From: Candidatus Omnitrophota bacterium
Lineage (GTDB): Bacteria > Hinthialibacterota > Hinthialibacteria > Hinthialibacterales > JAKPRU01
NCBI GenBank assembly: GCA_029570205.1
Contig: JAKQSI010000070.1
Span: 1-64,000 of the forward strand
Length of the DNA stretch: 64,000 nucleotides
Direction of reading: 5' to 3'
In this document: positions 1 to 8,098 of the stretch, in pieces
Layout of the letters: each line of letters starts with the position of its first letter
Position numbering within the stretch: position 1 is the first letter of the stretch
The notes under the pieces: model-generated
What the model was told of the DNA's origin: nothing
Seen by the model: only the letters and a program-made list of their open reading frames with translations
Database searches by the model: none
Translations under genes and position numbers: made by a program

Positions 1-174
1 GGCCAGGCGTCCCTGCCTGGCAGCTAAGTAGGCCAGGCGTCTCTGCCTGGCAGCTAAGTAGGCCAGGCGTCCCTGCCTGGCAGCTAAGTAGGCCAGGCGT
101 CCCTGCCTGGCAGCTAAGTAGGCCAGGCGTCCCTGCCTGGAAGCTAAGTAGGCCAGGCGTCCCTGCCTGGAAGC
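1..174. repeat. 30-bp tandem repeat array, six units with hairpin
   Basis: Six head-to-tail units of 30 bp (the last is partial), each beginning with GGCCAGGCGTCCCTGCCTGG followed by a short CAGCTAAGTA spacer. Variation is limited to single bases: one C-to-T in unit 2, and C-to-A in the spacers of units 5 and 6. Each unit contains a perfect 6-bp stem CCAGGC/GCCTGG with a 6-base loop. The array runs off the left edge, so its true length is unknown. The same stem geometry appears in single-copy intergenic palindromes elsewhere in the window (near 9855, 12741, 29469, 34088 and 51040). It is not a CRISPR because there are no unique spacers. Confidence 0.95.
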
Positions 175-175
175 G

Positions 176-381
176 ACCGGAAGGGAGAAATCTCATCAGA
201 AAGTCGGATTTCATCGCCGGTTCAAATTTCAGCCGGACGGAACTGAAGACAAGAAGAAGGCGTCTAAATAACTCTCTTTGCGGTATTTCGGTATAATAAA
301 TCTGTTGAGTGGACCGAGACATCATTGGATATCCAACTTTCAGGCCCGTTTGGACACATCCAATAGAGGAGGACGGTCAGG
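176..381. promoter_or_regulatory. Leader region of the ECF sigma gene, possible -10 box
   Basis: A short stretch at 176-198 (ccggaagggagaaatctcat) belongs to the dispersed 'GGGAGAAATCTC' repeat family also seen near 11160. A good -10-like TATAAT lies at 292-297, but I see no convincing -35 at the proper distance, so the promoter is tentative. A GGAGGA ribosome-binding site lies just before the ATG at 382. Confidence 0.35.
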
Positions 382-990
382 ATGGATCCGTCACGATGGT
401 TGACTCCGGAGCCGGCGCAAACGGAAGACGAGAGTCCCAAATCGAGCGACGAAGTTGATCTGGTTTTGCGGGTTTTGTCGGGAGATCGAGCGGCATACGG
501 GGTTCTGGTGAGCCGTTACCAGCACCGGGTATATCACTTGGCGTATTCGATTTTGGGCAGTTGGCAGGATGCCCAGGATGTATCGCAGGAGGCGTTCTTT
601 GCGGCATACCGACGTTTGCCGAAGCTGAAGGACCCTGGAAAGTTCGGAGGGTGGCTGTTCGGGACTGTGCGCCACATTTGCTATGTGACCCTGCGGAAGC
701 GGAGGGTGATCGGCGAGCAAGTCCCGATTGAAGAGGTCGAGTTTCTTGCCACCCGGCCGGTGGAAGACATCCCGGACGACCGAGAGGCTCTGATGCTCCA
801 GGGAATCCAGGACCTTCCGGAGAAGTACCAGGTTTTGCTTCGGCTGAAATATCTCGGCGGGTATTCCTATCAGCGGGTGGCGGAGATGTTGGACTTGCCG
901 GAGGTTACTGTGAAATCGAGACTGTTTGAGGGGCGGCGAATGCTTCGGGAACGAATCGCATATCTGGTGAGGACACGTGATGATTTCTGA
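382..990 (+). CDS. ECF-family RNA polymerase sigma factor (sigma-70 region 2/4)
   Basis: A 202-residue protein of the extracytoplasmic-function sigma type, which directs RNA polymerase to a stress or surface-signal regulon. Region 2 spans about residues 24-95, with the helix QDAQDVSQEAFFAAYRRL typical of -10 recognition. Region 4 spans about 140-195, with the helix-turn-helix YSYQRVAEMLDLPEVTVKSR for -35 recognition. The length fits the family. The start is supported by GGAGGA about 10 bases upstream. The next gene, a zinc-finger/FecR protein, overlaps its 3' end by 14 bases, the usual sigma/anti-sigma arrangement with translational coupling. The regulon cannot be told from the sequence. Confidence 0.93.
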   Translation: MDPSRWLTPEPAQTEDESPKSSDEVDLVLRVLSGDRAAYGVLVSRYQHRVYHLAYSILGSWQDAQDVSQEAFFAAYRRLPKLKDPGKFGGWLFGTVRHICYVTLRKRRVIGEQVPIEEVEFLATRPVEDIPDDREALMLQGIQDLPEKYQVLLRLKYLGGYSYQRVAEMLDLPEVTVKSRLFEGRRMLRERIAYLVRTRDDF

Positions 991-1897
991 AGGCTGTTTC
1001 CAGGAATGGGAAGCCGAAATCCTGCAATACCTGGACGGAGAGCTCGGCGAGTCGGATCGGCTTCGAGTGGAACGTCATGTTCAGACCTGCCGACGATGCC
1101 GGGCATTCCTGGCGGATATGGGTCCGATTGAGCGCTCCATCGACCGGCATTTCCGGGCCACGGCATCGGAGAATCCGCTGCCGGAGGATTTCACCCAAAA
1201 GGTGATGTCCAGCCTTCCCAGTATGATTTCGCTTCCGTGGCATTGGAAGTTCCGCCTTGCCATCCGAGAGTTTTCCAGCCGCGAAGGTCTGAAACGGTTG
1301 ATTCGTCAGCACCCCGTTACGGCAGGCGCATTGGTTCTGTTTGTAATCGGAACTCTTTCTTCCATCTGGCTGAACCACCTGGAATACGATTACCGGGTGA
1401 AGATCAACGCCTGGGGAAATAAAACCTTCGAGGTAAGCCTTTCGCAAAGCGTGATTTGTGAGAATCCGAACGGGCAAATGTACGAGTTGCCGGACGGGAG
1501 CCTTATTTTTGCGCAACCTGGAGCGGTGTTCTCTGTGGAAGCATACCAGAAACACGGCGATGACCGATGGGTCAGGCTTCGGCGGGGAGAGGTGTGGCTC
1601 GATGTGCGGGGGGATGTCCGCGAGGGATTCACGGTCACCACGCCGGAGGCCCGATTGAAAGTAACGGGAACCTGTTTCGCCGTGAAGCTGGAGCCGGATG
1701 TCAGTACGGTCGAAGTCGCTCGTGGCAATGTGCTTGTAGAGAATGTCGGGCGCGGACATCCGAAGAGTTGTTATCTTAAGCCGAAAAAGAAGATTTGCGC
1801 AAACAGGGGCGGGCGATTGGGGGAATTCGGCGATGTTAATTCGGACCGGATCGGGTCGATTGAGGGACAGTTCCCGAAGACACCCTCCAAGCAGTGA
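977..1897 (+). CDS. Anti-sigma factor: zinc finger (HC2) + TM + FecR domain
   Basis: A 306-residue probable anti-sigma factor for the preceding ECF sigma factor. Residues 1-60 form a putative zinc finger with HVQTCRRC (H-x3-C-x2-C), the anti-sigma HC2 signature. A single membrane helix follows around residues 112-135 (TAGALVLFVIGTLSSIWL). The C-terminal half is a FecR-like beta domain (about 165-255: LRRGEVWLDVRG, FTVTTPEARLKVTGTCFAV) expected on the outer face of the inner membrane. Cytoplasmic sigma sequestration is thus joined to a periplasmic sensing domain in one chain. The start may be GTG 977 or ATG 980; GAGGA upstream fits both. The FecR assignment is by motif pattern; the signal sensed is unknown. 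Confidence 0.85.
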   Translation: MMISEGCFQEWEAEILQYLDGELGESDRLRVERHVQTCRRCRAFLADMGPIERSIDRHFRATASENPLPEDFTQKVMSSLPSMISLPWHWKFRLAIREFSSREGLKRLIRQHPVTAGALVLFVIGTLSSIWLNHLEYDYRVKINAWGNKTFEVSLSQSVICENPNGQMYELPDGSLIFAQPGAVFSVEAYQKHGDDRWVRLRRGEVWLDVRGDVREGFTVTTPEARLKVTGTCFAVKLEPDVSTVEVARGNVLVENVGRGHPKSCYLKPKKKICANRGGRLGEFGDVNSDRIGSIEGQFPKTPSKQ

Positions 1898-1944
1898 AGA
1901 GATCGCGGAGCAGGCGAAGGAGTGAAGATACGCACAACCTCCTC

Positions 1945-2013
1945 TCTGTCTCCCCCGGACTTTGGGGGAGAGGTTCCTCCCCCGAAGATCGGGGGAGGTC
2001 AGGTGGGGGTTGA
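1945..2013. repeat. Dispersed palindromic repeat (CTCCCCC...GGGGGAG, twice)
   Basis: Two adjacent inverted repeats, CTCCCCCGGACTTTGGGGGAG and CCTCCCCCGAAGATCGGGGGAGG, followed by TCAGGTGGGGGTTGA. The second part recurs on the opposite strand at about 35657-35697. It occupies the otherwise empty 248-base gap between the anti-sigma gene and mqnE. It could fold as tandem hairpins in RNA and act as a terminator, but it lacks a T-tract. Confidence 0.75.
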
Positions 2014-2145
2014 CCGGATATCGCAAGACTCCTCGGCGTTGTGACCGAGCTTTCTCAGGAGGGCGATGAGGGTTCTTCCATGCGGTATTCAAGCGTAACC
2101 TCGGCGGTGGATCTGAAATAACCCGACGATTGGACATGGTATCCG

Positions 2146-3201
2146 ATGAAGGTGGCGAAGGATGACGAGCGACTAAACGCTGAGCAGGGGCTTCATCTGC
2201 TGACTCGAACACCTGTTCACGATCTGAGTCGCATGGCGACTCGCGCCAAAGAACGTCTTCACAAAACTATCTGCTATTACAATATAAACCGTCATATCGA
2301 TTACAGTAATATCTGCCGGTGCGGTTGCCGTTTTTGCTCGTTCAGCCGGAGAGCCGGAGAGGCAGGCGCATTCGAGCTGACCCTGGACGAAATATTGGAG
2401 AAAGCAGCGGAGGCGGACCGAGAGGGGGCCTCGGAGCTGCACATCGTAGGCGGCGTTCACCCCAGCTTGCCGCTGGAGTTTTTCGAGGAGATGCTTGCCC
2501 GCATCTCCTCGCGATATCCATCCCTGCATTTGAAATGTTTTACGGCTGCCGAGATCGATGGGGTTGCACAGAATGCGGGGTTGAGCGCGGAGTCCGTTCT
2601 TGAGCGTCTGAAGAAGGCAGGATTAGGCTCCATTCCGGGCGGCGGGGCGGAGATTTTCTCAGAGCGAATCCGACAGCGGTTGTTTCCCAATAAGATCTCG
2701 GCGAACCGGTGGCTGGAGATTCATCGTGTTGCGCACCGATGCGGACTGCCATCCAACGCAACAATGCTGTACGGCCACATTGAAACCGATGAAGAGATTA
2801 TCGATCATCTTTGCCGATTGCGCGAGCTCCAGGATGAGACTGGGGGATTTCAAGCGTTTATTCCGCTGGCATATCACCCGGACAACAACTGTCTGGGAGG
2901 AACAAAACCAACCGGACTGAAAAGCCTGCGGGTCATCGCCACCGCTCGCCTGATGCTTGACAACATTCCGCATATCAAAGCGTACTGGGTGATGCTGGAT
3001 GTGAAACTGGCCCAAGTGGCGCTGCATTTCGGAGCGGACGACCTGGATGGGACGGTGATTGAGGAACGGATCTCTCATGCGGCAGGGGCATCCTCTCCAC
3101 AAGCATTGACAGTAGACCGGATTCGTCATTTGATCTCGGAAACCGGCCTGGAGCCGGTGGAACGAACCAGCCTCTACGAGCGGCGCAGCAGTCCAGGCTG
3201 A
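2146..3201 (+). CDS. mqnE: Aminofutalosine synthase MqnE (radical SAM)
   Basis: A 351-residue radical SAM enzyme. MqnE joins SAM's adenosyl group to 3-[(1-carboxyvinyl)oxy]benzoate to give aminofutalosine, a step of the futalosine route to menaquinone. The 4Fe-4S-binding CX3CX2C motif is C57-x3-C61-x2-C64 within NICRCGCRFCSFSR. Family hallmarks follow: YYNINRHIDYSNIC, ELHIVGGVHPSLP, SIPGGGAEIFSERIR, SNATMLYGHIETDEE, GFQAFIPLAYHP and IKAYWVMLDVKLAQVAL. C59 inside the cluster loop is an extra cysteine. Full length. It stands apart from other mqn genes in this window. A MqnC identity is less likely given the GHIET and AYWVML motifs. Confidence 0.93.
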   Translation: MKVAKDDERLNAEQGLHLLTRTPVHDLSRMATRAKERLHKTICYYNINRHIDYSNICRCGCRFCSFSRRAGEAGAFELTLDEILEKAAEADREGASELHIVGGVHPSLPLEFFEEMLARISSRYPSLHLKCFTAAEIDGVAQNAGLSAESVLERLKKAGLGSIPGGGAEIFSERIRQRLFPNKISANRWLEIHRVAHRCGLPSNATMLYGHIETDEEIIDHLCRLRELQDETGGFQAFIPLAYHPDNNCLGGTKPTGLKSLRVIATARLMLDNIPHIKAYWVMLDVKLAQVALHFGADDLDGTVIEERISHAAGASSPQALTVDRIRHLISETGLEPVERTSLYERRSSPG

Positions 3202-3223
3202 TCACGAATCGGGAGCGCGGCTT

Positions 3224-4579
3224 TTGACCCCACATCGAAACCCGGAATTGCCGGAGTGTTTTTGGAATGTGAACACCCTGATTCTCGATATGGACGGGGT
3301 AGTCACATCCGAGGAAAGTTATTTTGACGCGGCGGGGCTGACGATCCGCGAGGTCCTGGAAAGCCCGCTGTATCTGGGACTGAGTCCGCCGAATTACACT
3401 TCCATCCCGGAAGTGTTTTATCGTCAGATGGCCGCCGCCTCGCGCATGGAATGGCGCAAGTACCTGCCGACGGAGCTGATTATCCGCTGCAAGGGCCGCG
3501 GAATCAGCACGAATTGGGATTTGGCGTACCTGGCGGCGGGTCTCTATATGGCGCCATTGTTTGTGGAATCGCTCACGGCGATTTCGGAACGGAAAGGGGA
3601 AGAGGAATCGACAGAGGAGCCGGTTGAATGGGAACGAGCGGAGGGATTCGATCTTCCGGCAAAGCAGCGGTTTATGGAAAAGGAGATTCGGGAGAGCCTG
3701 GGGGGGTTGGCGGAAGGCTATCGGCGGGTGATCCGGCGCAAAGACTGGTCAACTCTTCTGCGCGTGTCGGATTTTGCGGAATGGGGTCGATTTTTCCGCT
3801 CACGCGGTATTGAAATGGCTCCTCAAAAGGGTATCGAACTTAAGCTATTCGACGACTTTCATCCGCAAACCCGTGGGCTGGATCTCCTGGACAAAATCCA
3901 TGAATCAGTTCCGGGGTACAGCAAGGAATTCGCGGGTCTGTTCGGTCGAAATACGCTTCTCTGGAACGACCTGCAGAATCTCTTTCAGGAATGGTACCTG
4001 GGAGAGGATCTGTATGCGAAACAGACAGGGAAATCGGTCAACGCCTGGCCGAAACCGGGCCTGATTCACCAGGAAGAACCGCTTCTTCCGGAAGACCGAA
4101 CCCGCGCCGCTTTGTCCTCTCTGCGGGACAGCGGATTCACCCTGGGAATCGCTACAGGACGACCGTACCTGGAAATCCTGTCACCACTTCAGCGATGGGG
4201 ATTCGATCGGTTCTTCGATCGGGAACGGATTGCGACACACGATGAAATCGAAAAGGCAGAACGTGTGTTGAGGACCAACCGAATCACGGACTCTCTTTCC
4301 AAGCCGCATCCATATCTGTTTCTTCGCGCGATTCATCCTCATCTACCGCCCATGGTTTTGCACAATGGAAAATACGATGCCGGTGTGCATACTCGGTTTG
4401 CGGTTGTCGGGGACAGCGTGGCGGATATCTGGGCGGGGAAGAAGATCGGCTGCCCCACGGTGGCGGTTTTATCGGGAGCAGCGGGGGTACTGGGACGTCG
4501 GAATCTTGAGGAGGCCGGAGCGGACTATATTGTTGAGAATCTGGAGCATCTGGCGGGAACGTTTGGGAAGAGAAATTGA
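3224..4579 (+). CDS. HAD-superfamily hydrolase with a large inserted cap
   Basis: A 451-residue haloacid-dehalogenase-like hydrolase, probably a phosphatase. Motif I is LILDMDGVVTSEE (nucleophile D22, acid D24). Motif II/III appear late as GFTLGIATGRPY and SKPHPYLFL, and motif IV is VVGDSVADIWAGKKIGCP. Around 270 residues lie between motif I and the rest, far more than a usual cap domain, giving about twice the length of a typical phosphoglycolate-phosphatase-like protein. The start is TTG 3224 after GGGAG; any later in-frame start would lose motif I. It lies 22 bases after mqnE and may be cotranscribed. The substrate is unknown. Confidence 0.8.
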   Translation: MTPHRNPELPECFWNVNTLILDMDGVVTSEESYFDAAGLTIREVLESPLYLGLSPPNYTSIPEVFYRQMAAASRMEWRKYLPTELIIRCKGRGISTNWDLAYLAAGLYMAPLFVESLTAISERKGEEESTEEPVEWERAEGFDLPAKQRFMEKEIRESLGGLAEGYRRVIRRKDWSTLLRVSDFAEWGRFFRSRGIEMAPQKGIELKLFDDFHPQTRGLDLLDKIHESVPGYSKEFAGLFGRNTLLWNDLQNLFQEWYLGEDLYAKQTGKSVNAWPKPGLIHQEEPLLPEDRTRAALSSLRDSGFTLGIATGRPYLEILSPLQRWGFDRFFDRERIATHDEIEKAERVLRTNRITDSLSKPHPYLFLRAIHPHLPPMVLHNGKYDAGVHTRFAVVGDSVADIWAGKKIGCPTVAVLSGAAGVLGRRNLEEAGADYIVENLEHLAGTFGKRN

Positions 4580-4677
4580 AGAAGTCAGAACCTTGATTCG
4601 CATGATTATGGGATGAACAGGATGAAGAAAAAGGAATCAGGGTAATCCGTTAATCAGGCGAATCAGGGTTCAAACAA
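4580..4677. repeat. Dispersed 'AATCAGG/ATGAACAGGATG' intergenic repeat
   Basis: The short gap between two convergent genes consists of direct-repeat-like text (ATGAACAGGATGAA, then AATCAGGGTAATCC and AATCAGGCGAATCAGGG). I see no hairpin terminator with a T-tract. Confidence 0.5.
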
Positions 4678-5478
4678 TCAGGGGTGGGTTGACACGCGAA
4701 TTTTCCACGGGCCATCCGGCACATAGTCCTCATCTACAAAACGCCAATTGACCAAGCCTTGCCCGTCGATATTCAGGATTTTGCAGAGATCGGGAGAGAG
4801 GTCGATTCCGGCCCCGTTTTTAATTCGACGGATGGGGCGCCGATAGGTTCCATTTGTGCTGCGGAAAACGTTGAGTCGCTTTCCTTCCTGGAGTTCCGCA
4901 TGGGGACGCACCGTACCGGTCTCATCAAATACATACTCGGCATCATTGGCAAACCAGGGTCCGACATCCTCCCATTGTGCGAAAGCCCGTTCCCCGGTTG
5001 TTGTATTGACTATTTCCACCCAGCGATTCTTGCAGGGACCGTATTCTTCGAATCCGGGGACCCGGTCATTGAAGGGCAGTGCGACGTGAAAGGGGTTTTC
5101 CATAAGGGGGTCAATTGAGTTCCAGGCTGTGCGGGGTCGGCGGGAATCGGACAGATCGAAGCAGGTTGCCAGGATATTGACATGCCATGCGCCGAGTTCG
5201 GGTTCAGGCGGGGGAGCAGTAATAGATGGCTCCGGCAGAGGAACAACCGGCACGGGCAATTCCGGCATGGGAACCATAGAAGGTGGCGGCGGGGCAGTCT
5301 CCACCGGCCGGGAGGGAAGGCGCGAGACGGCAACAGATTCCTTCGGGACCCGGATTTTCGGACGTGGGAGAGATTCCGCCGTGCCGGGCATCTCCCGTTT
5401 CGGCTGCGCACAGCCGACCAGAGCAAGAACCACGGCAAGAACCAGCAACACTCCGCTTGATGCCGAAGGATTCCTCAT
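4678..5478 (-). CDS. Proline-rich lipoprotein with C-terminal DPBB-like domain
   Basis: A 266-residue predicted lipoprotein. Starting at 5478 (AAAGG upstream) gives a signal peptide ending in the lipobox LALVGC. A Pro-rich linker (ETAPPPPSMVPMPELPVPV...) spans about residues 55-105 and could cross periplasmic space. The C-terminal half has conserved-looking blocks HVALPFNDRVPGF, CKNRWVEI, AFAQWEDVGPW, GAGIDLSPDL and NWRFVDEDYVPDGPW. These are reminiscent of small secreted double-psi beta-barrel (RlpA-like) domains. That family link is my inference; no catalytic function is claimed. The longer frame back to 5562 lacks signal-peptide logic. It is convergent with the HAD gene. Confidence 0.6.
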   Translation of the reverse strand: MRNPSASSGVLLVLAVVLALVGCAQPKREMPGTAESLPRPKIRVPKESVAVSRLPSRPVETAPPPPSMVPMPELPVPVVPLPEPSITAPPPEPELGAWHVNILATCFDLSDSRRPRTAWNSIDPLMENPFHVALPFNDRVPGFEEYGPCKNRWVEIVNTTTGERAFAQWEDVGPWFANDAEYVFDETGTVRPHAELQEGKRLNVFRSTNGTYRRPIRRIKNGAGIDLSPDLCKILNIDGQGLVNWRFVDEDYVPDGPWKIRVSTHP

Positions 5479-5679
5479 CCGTATCGTACCTTTGTGCGAT
5501 ATCTCGACCCACACTTCGCACATTCCCCAAACCAGAGCGGCGGGTAAATCCGCTCCTCCCATTGGGAATTGCCCAATTCAATCACGGATTTCACGACTTG
5601 CCAACGGGATTTATACCAAAAGATTTGACCTCCCGTGGTGGCCCTTGATCCTCACCGCCAGAGATACAAGGTGTCCTAT

Positions 5680-7155
5680 TCATCCCCCAGTGGCTCCCCC
5701 GATCTCCGGGGACAGTGTTCTCGATTCATCATCGCCTTGTAAGGCAATCTTGTCTGTTTTGCCGGACAGGTTTCTGACGGTCGATCCTTCAATGACATTG
5801 GCAGCGGCAACTGCAAAAGCGAAAAAGCACCAGAGAAACAGCTGGGTCCAGAAATGATAGAAAAGGTTGCAGACGCCCAAGCCGACTGTGGCCGCCAGTA
5901 TCCCTCGCAACAGCAAACCATCGGGGTCATGGACTGCCAACCCCCGTTGAGCGGTCCACAGGCGATGCAGAACCACCAGGTAAGTAAATACGAAAATCAC
6001 ACCGCCGATGAGTCCCATTTCCGCGAAAATCGACAGGAATCCGGAATGGGCCGTTGCGCCGGGAAGGTTCGGATTAAATTGCGCCTGATAAACCGAAGAG
6101 TAATTATGGATTCCGACACCGGTCAGGGGATGGTTCCGAAGCATCTCCAGCGCGGCCAGGCCGTAATAAGCATGTTCCACCACAGAGCGTTCTCCGGTAA
6201 GGCTCTGCTTCACCCGCCGCGCCACCATGCCGATCGGATTGATTTGCGCAACGATACAGATTACCGCGACAACCCCAATAAAAACAAGATATTTGCGGGC
6301 CAATCGGCCGATCGGGAATCCAAACCCGACCAGCGCCACCACGGCCGCGACTCCTCCGAGCCAACCGCTTCTGGAAAAAGTAAGCAGCCAGATCGCTACC
6401 AGCCCGATCCATCCCCAATACACCTTGCCGGACAGATTTCCGCGCAACAAACCACGCCAGGCATAAACCAGAAACAACGACAGAACAATCACCAGATAGG
6501 CGGAAAAGATATTCCAGTCGAAGAATGTGCCGGAGACCCGGACCACACTCATGCCCTGGGAAAAAACGATGGCTCCCGGCTCGACCAGCATCCGTGGAAG
6601 AGTCGGATTCCGCCGGGCAAGCGCGAGCAGGGGCTGGGAGGGAAACCCCAGGAAATACCCCGCGGCCTGCCAGAACGCATAGCCGCAGACCGCCACAGCG
6701 GACCACGTGAAAAACTTCAGGTATCGCTCCAGTTCCTTGCGATCCGAAATCAGGCGGGTTGTGCCGATACACACGGCAAAGACAATACCGAGTTGGACAG
6801 TCATCCGGACAGCCTGCATCGGGCTGTAGGCAAACAGGCACGAAAGGACCATCGCGCCCATGCAGGACAAGATGCACCAGTCCCAGGATGTCCATTCAGG
6901 TCGGCGAAGAAGGCGATCCCGGTCATGCCAGGCAATCCCGGCAACAACGGCAGGAAAAAGAAGGAGAAACGGCTTGAGGGTGATGCCTTTGTAGACGGAG
7001 ATAACCTCCAACGGGGCCACGGCCATCATGAGCGACATGGCATCGGCGGGTCGGCGGGCGAACCACCATGCGCATAATGCCAGAATCGCGAGGTAGACAA
7101 GTCCTCCAGTCACGATCAGCACAGACTTGACCAGGGGGGAAGAAAAAATCTCCAT
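5680..7155 (-). CDS. O-antigen ligase-like polytopic membrane protein (Wzy/WaaL family)
   Basis: A 491-residue inner-membrane protein with about 10-12 hydrophobic helices. It carries the Wzy_C-type region (GLAALEMLRNHPLTGVGIHNY... followed by ATAHSGFLSIFAEMGLIGG), in which the large periplasmic loop with HNxY and H-x-x-x-L-x-x-x-x-E-x-G is characteristic of O-antigen ligases and polymerases. Such enzymes transfer or polymerise undecaprenyl-linked glycans at the periplasmic face. The ATG at 7155 (MEIFSSPLVK) is preferred over 7236 because the first helix begins right after it. The C-terminal 30 residues are polar. The glycan acceptor cannot be inferred; an epimerase gene lies about 1 kb away. 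Confidence 0.8.
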   Translation of the reverse strand: MEIFSSPLVKSVLIVTGGLVYLAILALCAWWFARRPADAMSLMMAVAPLEVISVYKGITLKPFLLLFPAVVAGIAWHDRDRLLRRPEWTSWDWCILSCMGAMVLSCLFAYSPMQAVRMTVQLGIVFAVCIGTTRLISDRKELERYLKFFTWSAVAVCGYAFWQAAGYFLGFPSQPLLALARRNPTLPRMLVEPGAIVFSQGMSVVRVSGTFFDWNIFSAYLVIVLSLFLVYAWRGLLRGNLSGKVYWGWIGLVAIWLLTFSRSGWLGGVAAVVALVGFGFPIGRLARKYLVFIGVVAVICIVAQINPIGMVARRVKQSLTGERSVVEHAYYGLAALEMLRNHPLTGVGIHNYSSVYQAQFNPNLPGATAHSGFLSIFAEMGLIGGVIFVFTYLVVLHRLWTAQRGLAVHDPDGLLLRGILAATVGLGVCNLFYHFWTQLFLWCFFAFAVAAANVIEGSTVRNLSGKTDKIALQGDDESRTLSPEIGGATGG

Positions 7156-7306
7156 GGACGAGATCCTACCTGGAGCATGGGATGTTTCAAAAGGATGTGG
7201 AGGGGAGGATTCGGGGTCGGAACGACCTCCTCCCATAACGCTTGCCGCCGGGAATGGGGAGAGTTAGACTTGTTGAAGCGTCCAAACGAAGGCGATGGAG
7301 TACGCA

Positions 7307-7939
7307 ATGGAAGATTATGTCGGTCTACTTATATTCTTTGTGATCATCCTCGTGAATTTCCTGGTCAGCCTGTCGCAGAAAGCGAAAGCGCAACAGAAAC
7401 GTGATCGTCGCATTGCGAAGACACCTCCAAAGACACCGGAAGCGCCCACGGGGAAGCCGGTCCTGGAAACGGCAAAGCCCAAGCCGACAATCCGACCGAA
7501 ACGCCCTGTACAGCCCCGATGGATGGAAGCGAGCCGACCGATTTCTGATGAAACAGCGCAGCCGGCCGAAGAGAGCACAAGGCGGACAAAGGATATCATT
7601 CGGGAATGGAGCAAACGCCTGGAAGAGGCTTTTGATTTGGAGACGATGGAAACGCCATGGGAGGAAATGGCCCCCGAATCGCCGGCGACTCCCAAGTTTG
7701 CATCAGCCGAAAAACAACCGGCCGAGATCCCCAAGACACCCCAAGCCACCCCGCAGAAGCCTTCCCATCCCCCGGCGGTTTCCGTAACCTCCCCGCAGTA
7801 TGCCGTGACGGTGCGGAAATCATCGGTCGAATTCCTGGGGAAGATACATCCCAACCCGATTGTCAACGGGATTATTCTTTGTGAGATTCTCTCAAAGCCT
7901 GTGTGGATGCGAGAGGAAAAGCCCCTTTACGTTCCCTGA
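7307..7939 (+). CDS. Small N-terminally anchored membrane protein, Pro/Lys-rich
   Basis: About 210 residues. One N-terminal membrane helix (YVGLLIFFVIILVNFLVSL) is followed by a basic stretch and a long Pro/Ala/Lys-rich disordered region. A compact C-terminal block NPIVNGIILCEILSKPVWMR resembles the 'AIILSEIL-x-x-P-x-A-x-R' ending found on otherwise unrelated small bacterial membrane proteins. GGAG at 7298 sits properly for ATG 7307; ATG 7295 is an alternative adding four residues. No enzymatic motif is seen and no function can be assigned. Confidence 0.6.
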   Translation: MEDYVGLLIFFVIILVNFLVSLSQKAKAQQKRDRRIAKTPPKTPEAPTGKPVLETAKPKPTIRPKRPVQPRWMEASRPISDETAQPAEESTRRTKDIIREWSKRLEEAFDLETMETPWEEMAPESPATPKFASAEKQPAEIPKTPQATPQKPSHPPAVSVTSPQYAVTVRKSSVEFLGKIHPNPIVNGIILCEILSKPVWMREEKPLYVP

Positions 7940-8098
7940 GATGCCATCTGGGGTTCACAAAGACTCTCTTGATTCCGCCATCTGCGTCTTCTATCGTTCT
8001 GGGCGTTGGGTGATTGCGTGGTTACCGGAATCGGGACCAGAGACCGCAAAGACCTTCATCTATCCGAAGGATCATTGCACTGTTTATGGAGGCAAAGG

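Noticed and set aside
1-174. CRISPR array
   Set aside because: The units are directly contiguous and identical; there are no unique spacers and no cas genes.
200-240. tRNA-like GGTTCAAATTTC sequence
   Set aside because: No acceptor stem, D-arm or anticodon arm can be formed around it.
905-2212. Long minus-strand open frame opposite the anti-sigma gene
   Set aside because: It is a shadow of the plus-strand coding sequence, with no family-like motif and no start signal.
5854-7077. 407-residue plus-strand open frame opposite the O-antigen-ligase-like gene
   Set aside because: Composition is polar shadow sequence with no hydrophobic or motif structure; the minus frame has clear membrane helices.
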